Shown: one piece after another, positions 1-7,469 of the stretch
Numbering within the stretch: the first letter of the stretch is position 1
Layout: each line of letters begins with the position of its first letter
Source of the DNA: Nocardia veterana NBRC 100344
GTDB lineage: Bacteria; Actinomycetota; Actinomycetes; Mycobacteriales; Mycobacteriaceae
Direction of reading: 5' to 3'
Assembly: GCF_000308855.1 (NCBI RefSeq)
Contig: NZ_BAGM01000201.1
Location: forward strand, 1-46,061
DNA length: 46,061 nt
Translations under genes and position numbers: made by a program
Notes under the pieces: model-generated
Told to the model about the DNA's origin: nothing
The model's database searches: none
The model's input: the letters and a program-made list of their open reading frames with translations, nothing else

Positions 1-17
1 GTCCTCTCGAGCGTTCT

Positions 18-39
18 TTAGATACTAATTGGTATCTAA
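18..39. promoter_or_regulatory. Palindromic operator upstream of TetR gene
   Basis: A 22-bp near-perfect palindrome has perfect 8-bp arms TTAGATAC and GTATCTAA around TAATTG, with one mismatched pair. It ends 37 bp before the GTG start of the TetR-family gene. Size, symmetry and position are typical of an autoregulatory TetR operator. It may also control a divergent gene beyond the left edge. Confidence 0.6.
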
Positions 40-76
40 TATCGACCACGGTAGCGCGGGAGGATAAGATACTCAA

Positions 77-745
77 GTGGATCTAAAGGCGAGTCAGGTC
101 ACAGCGGAAGATGGTTCGTCCGCAGATACCGCCCCGAGCGGCCGGACCGGCGGTGCCACGCGGCGGCGCGGGGCCCGTCTCGAGGCGGCGATTCTCGAAG
201 CGGCATGGTCGGTGCTGACCGAAGGCGGATACACCGGATTCACCTACGACGCGGTCGCCGCCCGGGCGGGTACCAGCAAACCGGTGCTCTACCGGCGCTG
301 GCCACAGCGCGAGGAGCTTCTGCTGGCCACCCTTGCCGAGCACTGGCCACGCATCGAGGTACCCGATACCGGCAGCCTGCGCGAGGACGCGATCGGCTTC
401 CTGCGGGCCGTCAACGCCGACCGCGGGCGCAACATCGTATTGATGAACGTCCTTCTGGCGGACTACTTTCTGGCCACCGGAACCACCTTCGGACAGTTGC
501 GCGCCGCCCTGCGACCCGACGATCCGACGCCCCCCTTCGAACGCATCCTCGCCCGCGCCGTCCGGAGCGGTGACCTCCCCGATGCGCACTGGCCGCCGCG
601 CATCGTGAACCTACCGTTCGACCTGCTCCGCCACGACCTGCTCATGACACTTCGAGCGGTACCCGACGCGGCGATCATCGAGATAGTGGACCAGGTGTGG
701 CTCCCCCTGCTCCACACCTACCGGCCGCCCCGGCAACCCGAATGA
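77..745 (+). CDS. TetR/AcrR family transcriptional regulator
   Basis: Cytoplasmic one-component repressor of 222 residues. The N-terminal helix-turn-helix lies at about residues 35-85, with the family pattern AAILEAAW, then YDAVAARAGTSKPVLYRRW. The rest is a ligand-binding and dimerization region that binds an unknown small molecule. The start is GTG at 77, with a GGGAGGA ribosome site ending about 12 nt upstream. About 30 residues before the DNA-binding domain are rich in Gly, Arg and Thr and probably disordered. A 22-bp palindrome just upstream suggests autoregulation. The target is unclear: the next gene on this strand is a P450 about 800 bp away, and a divergent target may lie off the left edge. 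Confidence 0.9.
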   Translation: MDLKASQVTAEDGSSADTAPSGRTGGATRRRGARLEAAILEAAWSVLTEGGYTGFTYDAVAARAGTSKPVLYRRWPQREELLLATLAEHWPRIEVPDTGSLREDAIGFLRAVNADRGRNIVLMNVLLADYFLATGTTFGQLRAALRPDDPTPPFERILARAVRSGDLPDAHWPPRIVNLPFDLLRHDLLMTLRAVPDAAIIEIVDQVWLPLLHTYRPPRQPE

Positions 746-1544
746 CATCGAGCACAGCCCGCACCGAAGTCGCCGCCTGTCGTTCAACCCCGCGTTGTTC
801 CGAAGCCACACGACCGCAACGTATTTCGTGCACCATTGCTCGGCGGGTTCACTGCAACGCAGCGTGGGCGACTCGGCTTCGACAGCGGTATGGATCGGTC
901 GACGTCGCGCTCGGACGCTTCCCGATGCTGGCGTCCGGCCGGCCGAAAGGTGTTCGCCATCGGCACCAGCGCCACCCGATCGCGAGAGCGTTCTGGATCG
1001 AATGCTCGTTGGAGCGAAACATGTTGCCGTACAACATGATCGCTGCACCGCGCCCTGCGGTGAGCTACCCTTGACATGTTGGCCTTCTGGTTGCCATGCG
1101 AGGGGTCGTTCCAGCTGTTGGGTGGGGAGCGAGCAACTTCAAGGGGGGAGCGCCCGTGCTGGTCGTCGACGTGCGAGCGGATGCGCCGTAGGCGGACAAG
1201 GTGGCAGCCGGTTGGCCGCGGTCGTGCAATGTGCCCAGCGTGGCGGTAGCGAGCGGCGTCATGCCCGGCCGGGGCAGGCGCGGGCAGGAAGGACGGGAGC
1301 CCGCATCCCTGCCCCGCTCGTTCGGCTGCGGAGCCGATCGCCCGGGACGCGCTCGACCGGCTCCTGTAGGCATTCCCGGAACAGACCTCGGCGGTGCCGC
1401 CCCGCCAGTTGCGGTGGCGCCCCGGCCCGTTCCGTCGCGGGCTCGCGTCGATACCCGCGCCCCTCCCCCGAAAGCCGGCCGATCCTTCTGCCCGGCAACC
1501 CGTAGTCAGAGGTCCCGTACTCAGAGGTTCAGAACGGAGTTTGC
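746..1544. other. Long intergenic region, no convincing gene
   Basis: About 800 bp between the TetR and P450 genes. The frames on both strands give Arg/Pro/Ala-rich low-complexity translations with no recognisable domain. It holds a perfect inverted repeat at 1020-1038, a TTGACA -35-like hexamer at 1071-1076 overlapping a further half-site, and a 31-codon reading frame at 1096-1191 of unknown status. A GGAG-type ribosome site for the P450 lies at its right end. Confidence 0.6.
1020..1038. promoter_or_regulatory. Inverted repeat, candidate regulator site
   Basis: CATGTTGCCGTACAACATG is a perfect 7-bp inverted repeat with a 5-bp spacer. The half-site CATGTTG recurs at 1075-1081, overlapping TTGACA at 1071-1076, a possible -35 element. 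No clear -10 hexamer follows at normal spacing. It looks like a protein-binding site controlling transcription toward the P450. The regulator is unknown. Confidence 0.45.
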
Positions 1545-2774
1545 ATGACCAGCCATACAGACCCCATCGTGCTCAACCCCGAAGGCTCCGACATTCAGGG
1601 AGAAGTCGCGCTCATCTTGGAACGGGGACCGATCGTGCCCGTGGTGCTCCCGGGAGGGCTGCCGGCATGGTCGGTGGCCGATATGGCCAACCTCAAACAG
1701 ATCCTCGCCTCCGACAACGTGTCGAAAGACCCTCGCCGGCACTGGCCGGCCTACCGAGACAAGAGGATCGGCGCCGAGTTTCCCCTCATCAACTGGGTGA
1801 ACACCACGACGATGTTCACCTCCTATGGCGTCGACCATCGGCGCCTGCGCTCGTTCGTCCTCCCCTCCTTCACCAAGGCTCGAACCGACAAGTTGGAACC
1901 TCGCATCCAGGAGATCGCCGACGACACGGTGAAACGGCTGGCGGCCGCGCCGCAAACCGAAGTCGTCGACATCCGCCAGGAGTACGCCTATCCCCTTCCG
2001 CTGCAGGCGATCAACCTGCTGATCGGAGTTGTCGATCACCTCGTCCTCCCCCTTCGGGAGTGCGTGGACGGAATTTTCGACGTCCGGGCGAGCGCGGACG
2101 AGGCGGCAGCGAACTTCAATCGGATGATCGGCCTGCTGAAAGAACTGGCCGACTACAGCCGGGACCACCCTGGAGACAACATGGTCAGCTCCCTGGTCGC
2201 CAACGCCGATGACCCAGATGTCGACTTCTCCGAAGAAGAGCTGATCGGCACGCTGTATCTCATCATCAACGCTGGTCACGAGACGACGGTGAATCTCATC
2301 GACCAGGCGATCTTCCAGCTTCTCACCCATCCCGAACATCGGGCCGCAGCGCTCGACGGCAGTGTGAGCTGGGACGAGGTCATCGAAGAAGCACTTCGGC
2401 TGGAAGCCCCCGTCGCCCACGCGCCCCTGCGCTACGCCGTGCGGGACTTCACGCAGGCGGGCGTGACGATCAAGGAAGGTGATCTGATTCTCGCCGGTTT
2501 CGCCGGCCCGGGCCGCGACCCACAAGTCCACGGCGAGAACGCAAACCAGTTCGACCCGCGACGACCGAACAAGGACCATCTCGCGTTCGGATACGGCGCG
2601 CACCGCTGCCTCGGCTCCGCACTGGCCCGGATGGAGGCACGAGTGGCGCTGCCGACGTTGTTCGAGGCGTTCCCGGGCATGGAACTCGCCGTCTCCCCCG
2701 ACGAGCTCGAATCACTGCCGGGCATCATCTCCAACGCGCACCGCAGTCTCCCGGTCTTCCTCAACGGACAGTGA
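1545..2774 (+). CDS. Cytochrome P450
   Basis: Soluble bacterial P450 of 409 residues that should hydroxylate or otherwise oxidise a small molecule, with electrons from a ferredoxin pair not encoded here. Hallmarks are present in order: the I-helix oxygen-binding motif AGHET at residues 243-247, the K-helix ExxR (E282 to R285), and the heme loop FGYGAHRCLG with axial ligand C355. The length is normal for an actinobacterial P450. The ATG at 1545 is preceded by CGGAG at suitable spacing. It stands alone after an 800-bp gap. It could tailor the polyketide made from the right part of the window, but it is 15 kb away with unrelated genes between, so that link is only a guess. The substrate cannot be read from sequence. 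Confidence 0.95.
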   Translation: MTSHTDPIVLNPEGSDIQGEVALILERGPIVPVVLPGGLPAWSVADMANLKQILASDNVSKDPRRHWPAYRDKRIGAEFPLINWVNTTTMFTSYGVDHRRLRSFVLPSFTKARTDKLEPRIQEIADDTVKRLAAAPQTEVVDIRQEYAYPLPLQAINLLIGVVDHLVLPLRECVDGIFDVRASADEAAANFNRMIGLLKELADYSRDHPGDNMVSSLVANADDPDVDFSEEELIGTLYLIINAGHETTVNLIDQAIFQLLTHPEHRAAALDGSVSWDEVIEEALRLEAPVAHAPLRYAVRDFTQAGVTIKEGDLILAGFAGPGRDPQVHGENANQFDPRRPNKDHLAFGYGAHRCLGSALARMEARVALPTLFEAFPGMELAVSPDELESLPGIISNAHRSLPVFLNGQ

Positions 2775-2858
2775 GCATGGCAGCGCATCACCGGCTCGCA
2801 CCCTGACCCCGTCCCCGATGGCGGGCGGCCGCCCAGTGCAGACACCGGGGAGGACCGA

Positions 2859-3080
2859 ATGTGCTCGGCATTCGCGACAGGCCGCGAATCCGGCTGGTAT
2901 TCCAAAACATTCCCGCCTCGGGACCTGCGGCGCACCGGGCTCGCCCTCTGGGCGGCGGTCGAGGCGCCCGCCCCCTACGCGACCGATGCCGTGGGCGACT
3001 CTCGGTGGAAGTGGGGGTGTTCTCACGGGATCCACCGCGTCGATGACGAGATGTTCGCCGCCCTCGGCGATGATCGGTAG
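2859..3080 (+). CDS. Small hypothetical protein
   Basis: A 73-residue frame I do not recognise. Support: a strong Shine-Dalgarno GGAGGA 4 nt before the ATG, several aromatic residues (WYSKTF, WKWGC) unusual for a random GC-rich frame, and a TAG stop directly abutting the ATG of the next gene. The neighbour has only a weak ribosome site, so translational coupling is plausible. No signal peptide or membrane segment is seen. It could still be a non-coding leader. Confidence 0.45.
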   Translation: MCSAFATGRESGWYSKTFPPRDLRRTGLALWAAVEAPAPYATDAVGDSRWKWGCSHGIHRVDDEMFAALGDDR

Positions 3081-3416
3081 ATGACAACTACTCAGCCCCC
3101 TCGGCGGCAGCTCGGCTGGAAACGGGCTCTGAAAGCGGTCGCCGCGATCGCGATCACCGTTGTGTGGGGGTTTGCCGGCCTGATCCTCGTCACGATCAAC
3201 GCGTTTTCCGCCGGCTGCGACGTCAGGCAGACCTGGGCCGGCCCCAAAACGGCCGACCACGCCACCGGGGCCCTCGTCGTCGGACTTATCTGGGTTGCCC
3301 CCTTCGTCGTCGCCGCCGTGCAACGCCGCACTCGGCTGAGGCTGGCTCTGGTCGGCCTCGCAGTCGTGGTGACGGTCCTTGCCGTAGCCAACAGCGGCTG
3401 CGTGGGTTTCGCCTGA
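3081..3416 (+). CDS. Small integral membrane protein, hypothetical
   Basis: A 111-residue protein with a short basic N-terminus and three predicted membrane helices at about residues 16-42, 62-79 and 87-103. The loop after helix 1 carries a Cys (SAGCDVRQTW), and a second Cys is near the C-terminus (NSGCVGF), so an extracytoplasmic disulfide is possible. No family is recognised. The ATG follows immediately after the TAG of the 73-codon frame upstream, so translation may be coupled. The ORF is followed by a 17-bp tandem duplication and then by convergent DJ-1-type genes. Confidence 0.7.
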   Translation: MTTTQPPRRQLGWKRALKAVAAIAITVVWGFAGLILVTINAFSAGCDVRQTWAGPKTADHATGALVVGLIWVAPFVVAAVQRRTRLRLALVGLAVVVTVLAVANSGCVGFA

Positions 3417-3438
3417 ACCAGGCCACCCCGCTCGGCCC

Positions 3439-3472
3439 GTTCATCGTGGGACAGGGTTCATCGTGGGACAGG
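3439..3472. repeat. Perfect 17-bp tandem duplication
   Basis: GTTCATCGTGGGACAGG occurs twice back to back (3439-3455 and 3456-3472) just after the stop of the small membrane protein gene. It looks like a recent slippage or duplication event in non-coding DNA. No function is evident. Confidence 0.9.
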
Positions 3473-3667
3473 GGCGGTCGCGACCGCACACCGAGCCGTC
3501 CGGACGCGTCGAGGTATCGATGGTCGACAGCCGACGGCTGTGTTCTGCCCTCCGGCACGTCTCGGATACGTCGAGCGCGGCGTCGCCCGATCGGAACACA
3601 CCTCGCGCGGCGGCCCTGCACTCACCGGCCGCCGCCTACCCGCTCCGACAGCCCGTGTCCGCTTCGG

Positions 3668-4488
3668 TCAGTGCAGCGAGTTGCGGATCTTCGTGACCAA
3701 CGCGACGCCCAGTGCTTCAGCGGAATAGGGGTCTTGGCCGGTGAGCAGTTCGCGGTCCTCCACCACCTTGCTACCCATCGGCATCGCGGTCTGTTCGACA
3801 TGCGCACCGCGCGAGCGCAGCAGTTGTGCCGGATCCACCTGCAGGCGACCGTGAAAGCGCCGCGCCACCGGAATGGTCGAAAGCAGGGTATCCACAACCG
3901 TTTTGAAGCACGTCATCCGATAGCCGTCGTAGATCCAGCGTCCATCGATCTCCGGTGCGGCGGCGAGCGCGGCCGGCGCATGGCAGATCAGCGCGGTGGG
4001 GCGTTGCTGGTCGTGGAAGTACCGCAGAAGCGCACCGAAGTCGTCGTTCGTCGCATCCCCGGTGAAGGCGTCACGGTACAACAGATCGACGAGCGGAGCG
4101 TGGCCCCCGGGGACGAACACAGCGTCGAACCCGGCGAGCCGTGCGGTGTCGCGCGCGAGGTGCTCCAGTCGCGCCGGGGCGCCGAGCCCGAGTTCGAGCA
4201 GTCGCGTGTAACTGCTCAGTGCCTGGTCGCGGGCCGACCGAGAGAAACCGAAGTACATCAAACTGCACGACGTACCGTCGATGGTGGGGACCCTGCCGCC
4301 CGGGGTCGCGAACGACAACTCGAAGCCGCGTCGAGCATGGCAACAGTGGGTTCGATCAGCTCACCCAGGTACGTGCCGGTGGGGTCGCTGCCACCCCCGC
4401 GCAGCGGGATCCGGTCGGCCGCTGAGACGACCACCAGCACCCGCGGGACTCGGCCGGCAGCGGCCGGCGACCCGAGCGGAGAATTCAT
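3668..4488 (-). pseudogene. DJ-1/PfpI family protein, frameshifted
   Basis: Two reading frames together encode one DJ-1/PfpI (class I glutamine amidotransferase-like) protein. The 5' part starts at ATG 4488 and gives the first strand (RVPRVLVVVSAADRIPL) up to PTVAMLDA. The rest, from FELSFATPGG onward, is in another frame to the stop at 3668. It includes the nucleophile elbow ALICHAPAAL (Cys codon 3983-3985). Restoring one G at about 4325-4328 would turn GCGGCTTC into GCGGGCTTC and join the frames into one protein of about 273 residues. The 821-nt span is one base short of a whole frame. Read intact, the family acts on oxidised or glyoxal-modified substrates. Its start overlaps the stop of the upstream DJ-1 gene (ATGA). 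The defect may be real or a sequencing error. Translation from TTG 4318 would give a 216-residue protein lacking the first strand. Confidence 0.8.
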
Positions 4489-5177
4489 CGCGCCAGCTCC
4501 GCGACGACGGCTTCGGCGACCGCGCGAGCGCTGCCCGGATTCTGACCGGTGATCAACCGGCCGTCTTCGACAACATAGGTGTCGAACGGTTTGTCGGCAG
4601 TGCTGTAATTCGCGCCGAGCTTCTTCAGCTCGTCCTGCAGACTGAACGGCACCGCATCATCACGCTGCGCGGCCTCTTCTTCGGGCCAGGAGAAGCCGGT
4701 CACGTTCTTGCCTTTGATCAATGGTTCGCCGTTACCCAAGCGGACTTTCAGCAGGCCGGCCGGGCCGTGGCAGACCGCCGACACGATCCGGCCGGTGTCG
4801 TAGAACTTCGCGGTCACCGCCGCGAGATCGTCGCCTCCGAAATCGAACATCACACCGTGCCCGCCGGTGAAGTAGATGGCGTCGTAGTCCTCCACGTTCA
4901 CCTCACCGGCTTTTATCGTGTCATCGAGCAGATCCATGAATTCTCGATCGCGATAACGCTTGTCGGTGCCCAGCTCACCGAGCACCTCATGAGCCAGACT
5001 TTCGGGATCGATGGGCACGAATCCACCGGACGGACTGGCAATGTCCACCGCATAGCCGTGCTCGGTGACATAGTCGTAGAAATGGGTCAACTCCCCCAAC
5101 CACAGGCCCGTGCGATAACCGACCTTTTCGTACTCCCCCACATTGGTCACGACCACCAAGATCTTGTTCGCAGGCAT
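4485..5177 (-). CDS. DJ-1/PfpI family (Hsp31-like) protein
   Basis: A 230-residue cytoplasmic protein of the type 1 glutamine amidotransferase-like fold. The first strand (NKILVVVTNV) is followed by the oxyanion/Glu region YFTGGHGVMFDF and the nucleophile elbow AVCHGPAGLL with Cys136 and adjacent His. The C-terminal RLITGQNPGSA is typical of the Hsp31/YhbO branch. Relatives are glyoxalase-III or deglycase-like enzymes or chaperones used under carbonyl and oxidative stress. Which activity applies cannot be told from sequence. It is the first gene of a two-gene unit, and its TGA overlaps the ATG of the second, frameshifted paralogue. Its promoter should lie in 5178-5413. Confidence 0.92.
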   Translation of the reverse strand: MPANKILVVVTNVGEYEKVGYRTGLWLGELTHFYDYVTEHGYAVDIASPSGGFVPIDPESLAHEVLGELGTDKRYRDREFMDLLDDTIKAGEVNVEDYDAIYFTGGHGVMFDFGGDDLAAVTAKFYDTGRIVSAVCHGPAGLLKVRLGNGEPLIKGKNVTGFSWPEEEAAQRDDAVPFSLQDELKKLGANYSTADKPFDTYVVEDGRLITGQNPGSARAVAEAVVAELAR

Positions 5178-5413
5178 ACGAACCTCTCTTTCAGCAATGA
5201 GCGGAGCATGCTGGCCGACGTGTTTGTCGAGTGTTGCGTCAGGTCCTCACGGCCCCTCGACCCAGGGGCTACTCGCGGGGGTACCCGGGCAAGCCCGGCA
5301 TAACCTCGGCCCGACGTCCCGCGATGGTGTGATGCCCGAGCCGTCATGCCGGGCGGATCCGGACACCCTTGCCGCGCCGATTGCCGTTTCTCGCTGTCGT
5401 TCAGCGGCAGCGT

Positions 5414-6196
5414 CTACTGCCGAAATTCCGACGCTGCGACAGATCCGGAATGCTGACCGATCGCCGGGCAGATCGCAAAGGCGTTGGGCTGCACGGTCAT
5501 CGGTATTGCCGGCGGCCGGAGAAACGCTCCTGGATCGCCGAGCATGCAGGCCTGGATGCCGTCCTCGACGTAGTTCCGCCGGGAACCTGGTGCGGTCGCG
5601 GCAGCGAAGAACAGGGGCACGGCAAGCATCAACCGGCCACTGCGACCGCGGTGAGCTTGCTCGGCGATCCAACGGTCCGCCTCCTCACGGGTGACGCCCC
5701 TCGCGGCGCACGCCTTCTCAGCGAGTCCTGAAAACATGGGCACCATCAGCTCGTCGACGAACACCACAGTGCGAACCTCGACCGCGACATCGACGAACCC
5801 GTTGTCCAGCAACAAGTTCCGGTAGCTGCGAGCTACCCGGGGACTGACGACGGCGCCTGCCCGGGCCGTCACGATCCGGTAGGTCAGATCGGGATCGTCG
5901 GAGTCGATGATGAACGATTCCCAGTCCTGTCCCACCAAGACGACACGTCCCCCGGGAGTGAGCACTCGCCGGGCTTCGGTGAGCGCTGCGGCCGGATCGG
6001 CGAGTTCGTGAAACAGCTTGTCAGCACGGTAGCCGTCCATCGAACGATCCTCGAGCGGCAGCGCGGTCGCGTCGCCGAACCGGAAGTCGGGCCCGGGCCA
6101 CCGCTCTCGCGCCACCTCGAGCATCCGCTCAACTGGCGTCGACCCCGACCGCGACGAGAATGTCGGTACTCCCGTGACGCTGCCGGCCGATTCCAC
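5414..6196 (-). pseudogene. SAM-dependent methyltransferase, degenerate
   Basis: The frame contains the middle of a class I methyltransferase: RMLEVARERW, FRFGDATALPL (acidic motif II region) and VLTPGGRVVLVGQDWESF (motif III/post-III). The N-terminus is wrong: the residues before RMLEVA are not methyltransferase-like. Another frame just upstream reads VGVDAS and then stops, as expected for the end of motif I, so a frameshift at about 6131-6137 is likely. Motif I (GxGxG) is not intact in any frame. The C-terminus also continues past the usual end (FFAAAT) into a Pro/Ala-rich tail, hinting at a second lesion. It was probably an arsenite- or ubiquinone-methyltransferase-like small-molecule enzyme. 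It is unlikely to be active now. Confidence 0.6.
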
Positions 6197-6263
6197 GATC
6201 CGGCACGGCGCGCGATGCTCGCGGTATCGGGTTGTGGGCCGAGCGATCCGGAAGGCCGATGAG

Positions 6264-6830
6264 TCAGGCCGAGCCGACGGCGATGAGTTGCTCGGCGGTG
6301 CGGCGCGGCTCGTCGACCGCCGTGCATTGTGTCAGCGCCTCGGCGAGTACCGCCGTCGCCTCCGGCGGGAGGTCGTCGAGATCGATGACGGGAAGGAGCA
6401 GCAGCAGTTGGCGCTCCCGGCCGAATCCGTCGTTCGACTCCGCGGCGGACACTACCTCGGACCACGAAAGAACTTGCCCGGCAGCATCTTCGGTGCTCGC
6501 TACTGTTCTGGAGCGCCCCTCGGCCGGGTCGTGCAGAACGAGGTCGATGGCCAGGTCCCCCGGGATCGTGCGGTAGACGACATCGACGCGGCGCCCGCTC
6601 GGCAACGACACCGTGAAGGCCGGCCAGTCCTCGGCCGCCCAGAGGGCCTCGTCGAATGCCGCCGCGGCGTCCCAGTCGGGACCGAACAGCAGCTCCTCCA
6701 GCTCGGGGTCGCGAAAGAAGGCTCCCAGGTAGGAGATCCAGAACAGAGGCTCATCCAGGTACTCCGGATGCCAACTGTAGGGGCCGCCGCCGTAGCCGGA
6801 TATCTCCTCGTCGGGACATGCGTCGATCAC
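6264..6830 (-). CDS. Hypothetical acidic protein
   Basis: A 188-residue soluble, acidic protein with no family I can name. It starts MIDACPDEEISGYGGG and is rich in Asp, Glu and Trp (PYSWHPEYLDEPLFW). A Leu run (RQLLLLLPVIDLDDLP) precedes an Ala-rich helical C-terminus. No signal peptide, membrane helix or metal motif is seen. Its composition is far from the Arg/Pro-rich pattern of false frames, which supports a real gene. It is divergent from the SRPBCC-like gene, with 62 bp between starts that must hold both promoters. Confidence 0.7.
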   Translation of the reverse strand: MIDACPDEEISGYGGGPYSWHPEYLDEPLFWISYLGAFFRDPELEELLFGPDWDAAAAFDEALWAAEDWPAFTVSLPSGRRVDVVYRTIPGDLAIDLVLHDPAEGRSRTVASTEDAAGQVLSWSEVVSAAESNDGFGRERQLLLLLPVIDLDDLPPEATAVLAEALTQCTAVDEPRRTAEQLIAVGSA

Positions 6831-6892
6831 GGTGCGAATCTAGTTTCCGGCACCGGGCCGGACAACCGAGCGGACTTCCCTACGCTGGTGCC

Positions 6893-7252
6893 GTGATCGA
6901 AATCGCCTCGAGGGCCCGCCGGTTGCCCGCGCCGCGGCACATCATTTGGCAGTCGCTCACCCAGCCTCGTCGCCCGCAGGCCCGCCCCTGGCTCAACCTG
7001 CTGTCCGATGAAATCGAACCCGGAATCCTGGCAGTGGACGAACCGACGAGAGTGGTATGGACATCACTGTGGCCGAGCCGACCCGACGACCAGGTGCACT
7101 TCGAGCTGACGACCGTTCGCGACGCGGAGACCCTGCTGCGGTTCACCTTGCTGACCCCGGGCCGGGCCCCCGACCCGAGCAAGACCGGTCACCTTCGACG
7201 CCGGCTCAACCAGCTGCTTTTCGCCGATCTCCGGACCTCCTACGGTCAATAG
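6893..7252 (+). CDS. SRPBCC-like hypothetical protein
   Basis: A 119-residue soluble protein resembling a short SRPBCC/START-type (helix-grip) domain. The start IEIASRARRLPAPRHIIWQSL is followed by alternating strands (TRVVWTSLW, VHFELTTV, TLLRFTLLTPG) and a C-terminal amphipathic helix (HLRRRLNQLLFADLR). Such proteins bind hydrophobic ligands, and the ligand is unknown. The GTG at 6893 was chosen because homologous-looking sequence begins there and the divergent neighbour starts 62 bp away. The open frame upstream belongs to the opposite-strand gene. No clear Shine-Dalgarno was found. Confidence 0.65.
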   Translation: MIEIASRARRLPAPRHIIWQSLTQPRRPQARPWLNLLSDEIEPGILAVDEPTRVVWTSLWPSRPDDQVHFELTTVRDAETLLRFTLLTPGRAPDPSKTGHLRRRLNQLLFADLRTSYGQ

Positions 7253-7270
7253 CCGTCCGAGCCCGAGCTA

Positions 7271-7420
7271 CTACGTCGGTACGTGCGTCACCGCGTCGGC
7301 GCCGAGGCGCTGGGCGAGGAAGTGCGCAGCGCGGTCCAGCGCATCGTCCACCTCGTCCAGCATGCCGGCGAACGTTTGGAAGACGTGCGGGACATCGGCG
7401 GTGACGTCCCGGTCCGCCAC
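7271..7420 (-). pseudogene. Alpha/beta hydrolase 3'-end remnant
   Basis: The last 49 codons of a minus-strand frame read TADVPHVFQTFAGMLDEV, then ALDRAAHFLAQRLG. This matches the C-terminus of HSL-type alpha/beta-hydrolase esterases: the catalytic-His loop (D-x-PHVF) and last helix. The preceding frame does not continue as a hydrolase and lacks GDSAG and the oxyanion motif. The stretch is therefore a fragment left by deletion or replacement, now lying just past the isomerase-like gene on the same strand. Confidence 0.5.
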
Positions 7421-7469
7421 GTCGGTCCGAAAGGCCTTGGGCCCGAGGCCATCTCGGGCCGTCGATGCG

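Noticed and set aside
1394..2212. 272-codon frame overlapping the P450
   Set aside because: Arg/Pro-rich shadow; the P450 frame has all family motifs.
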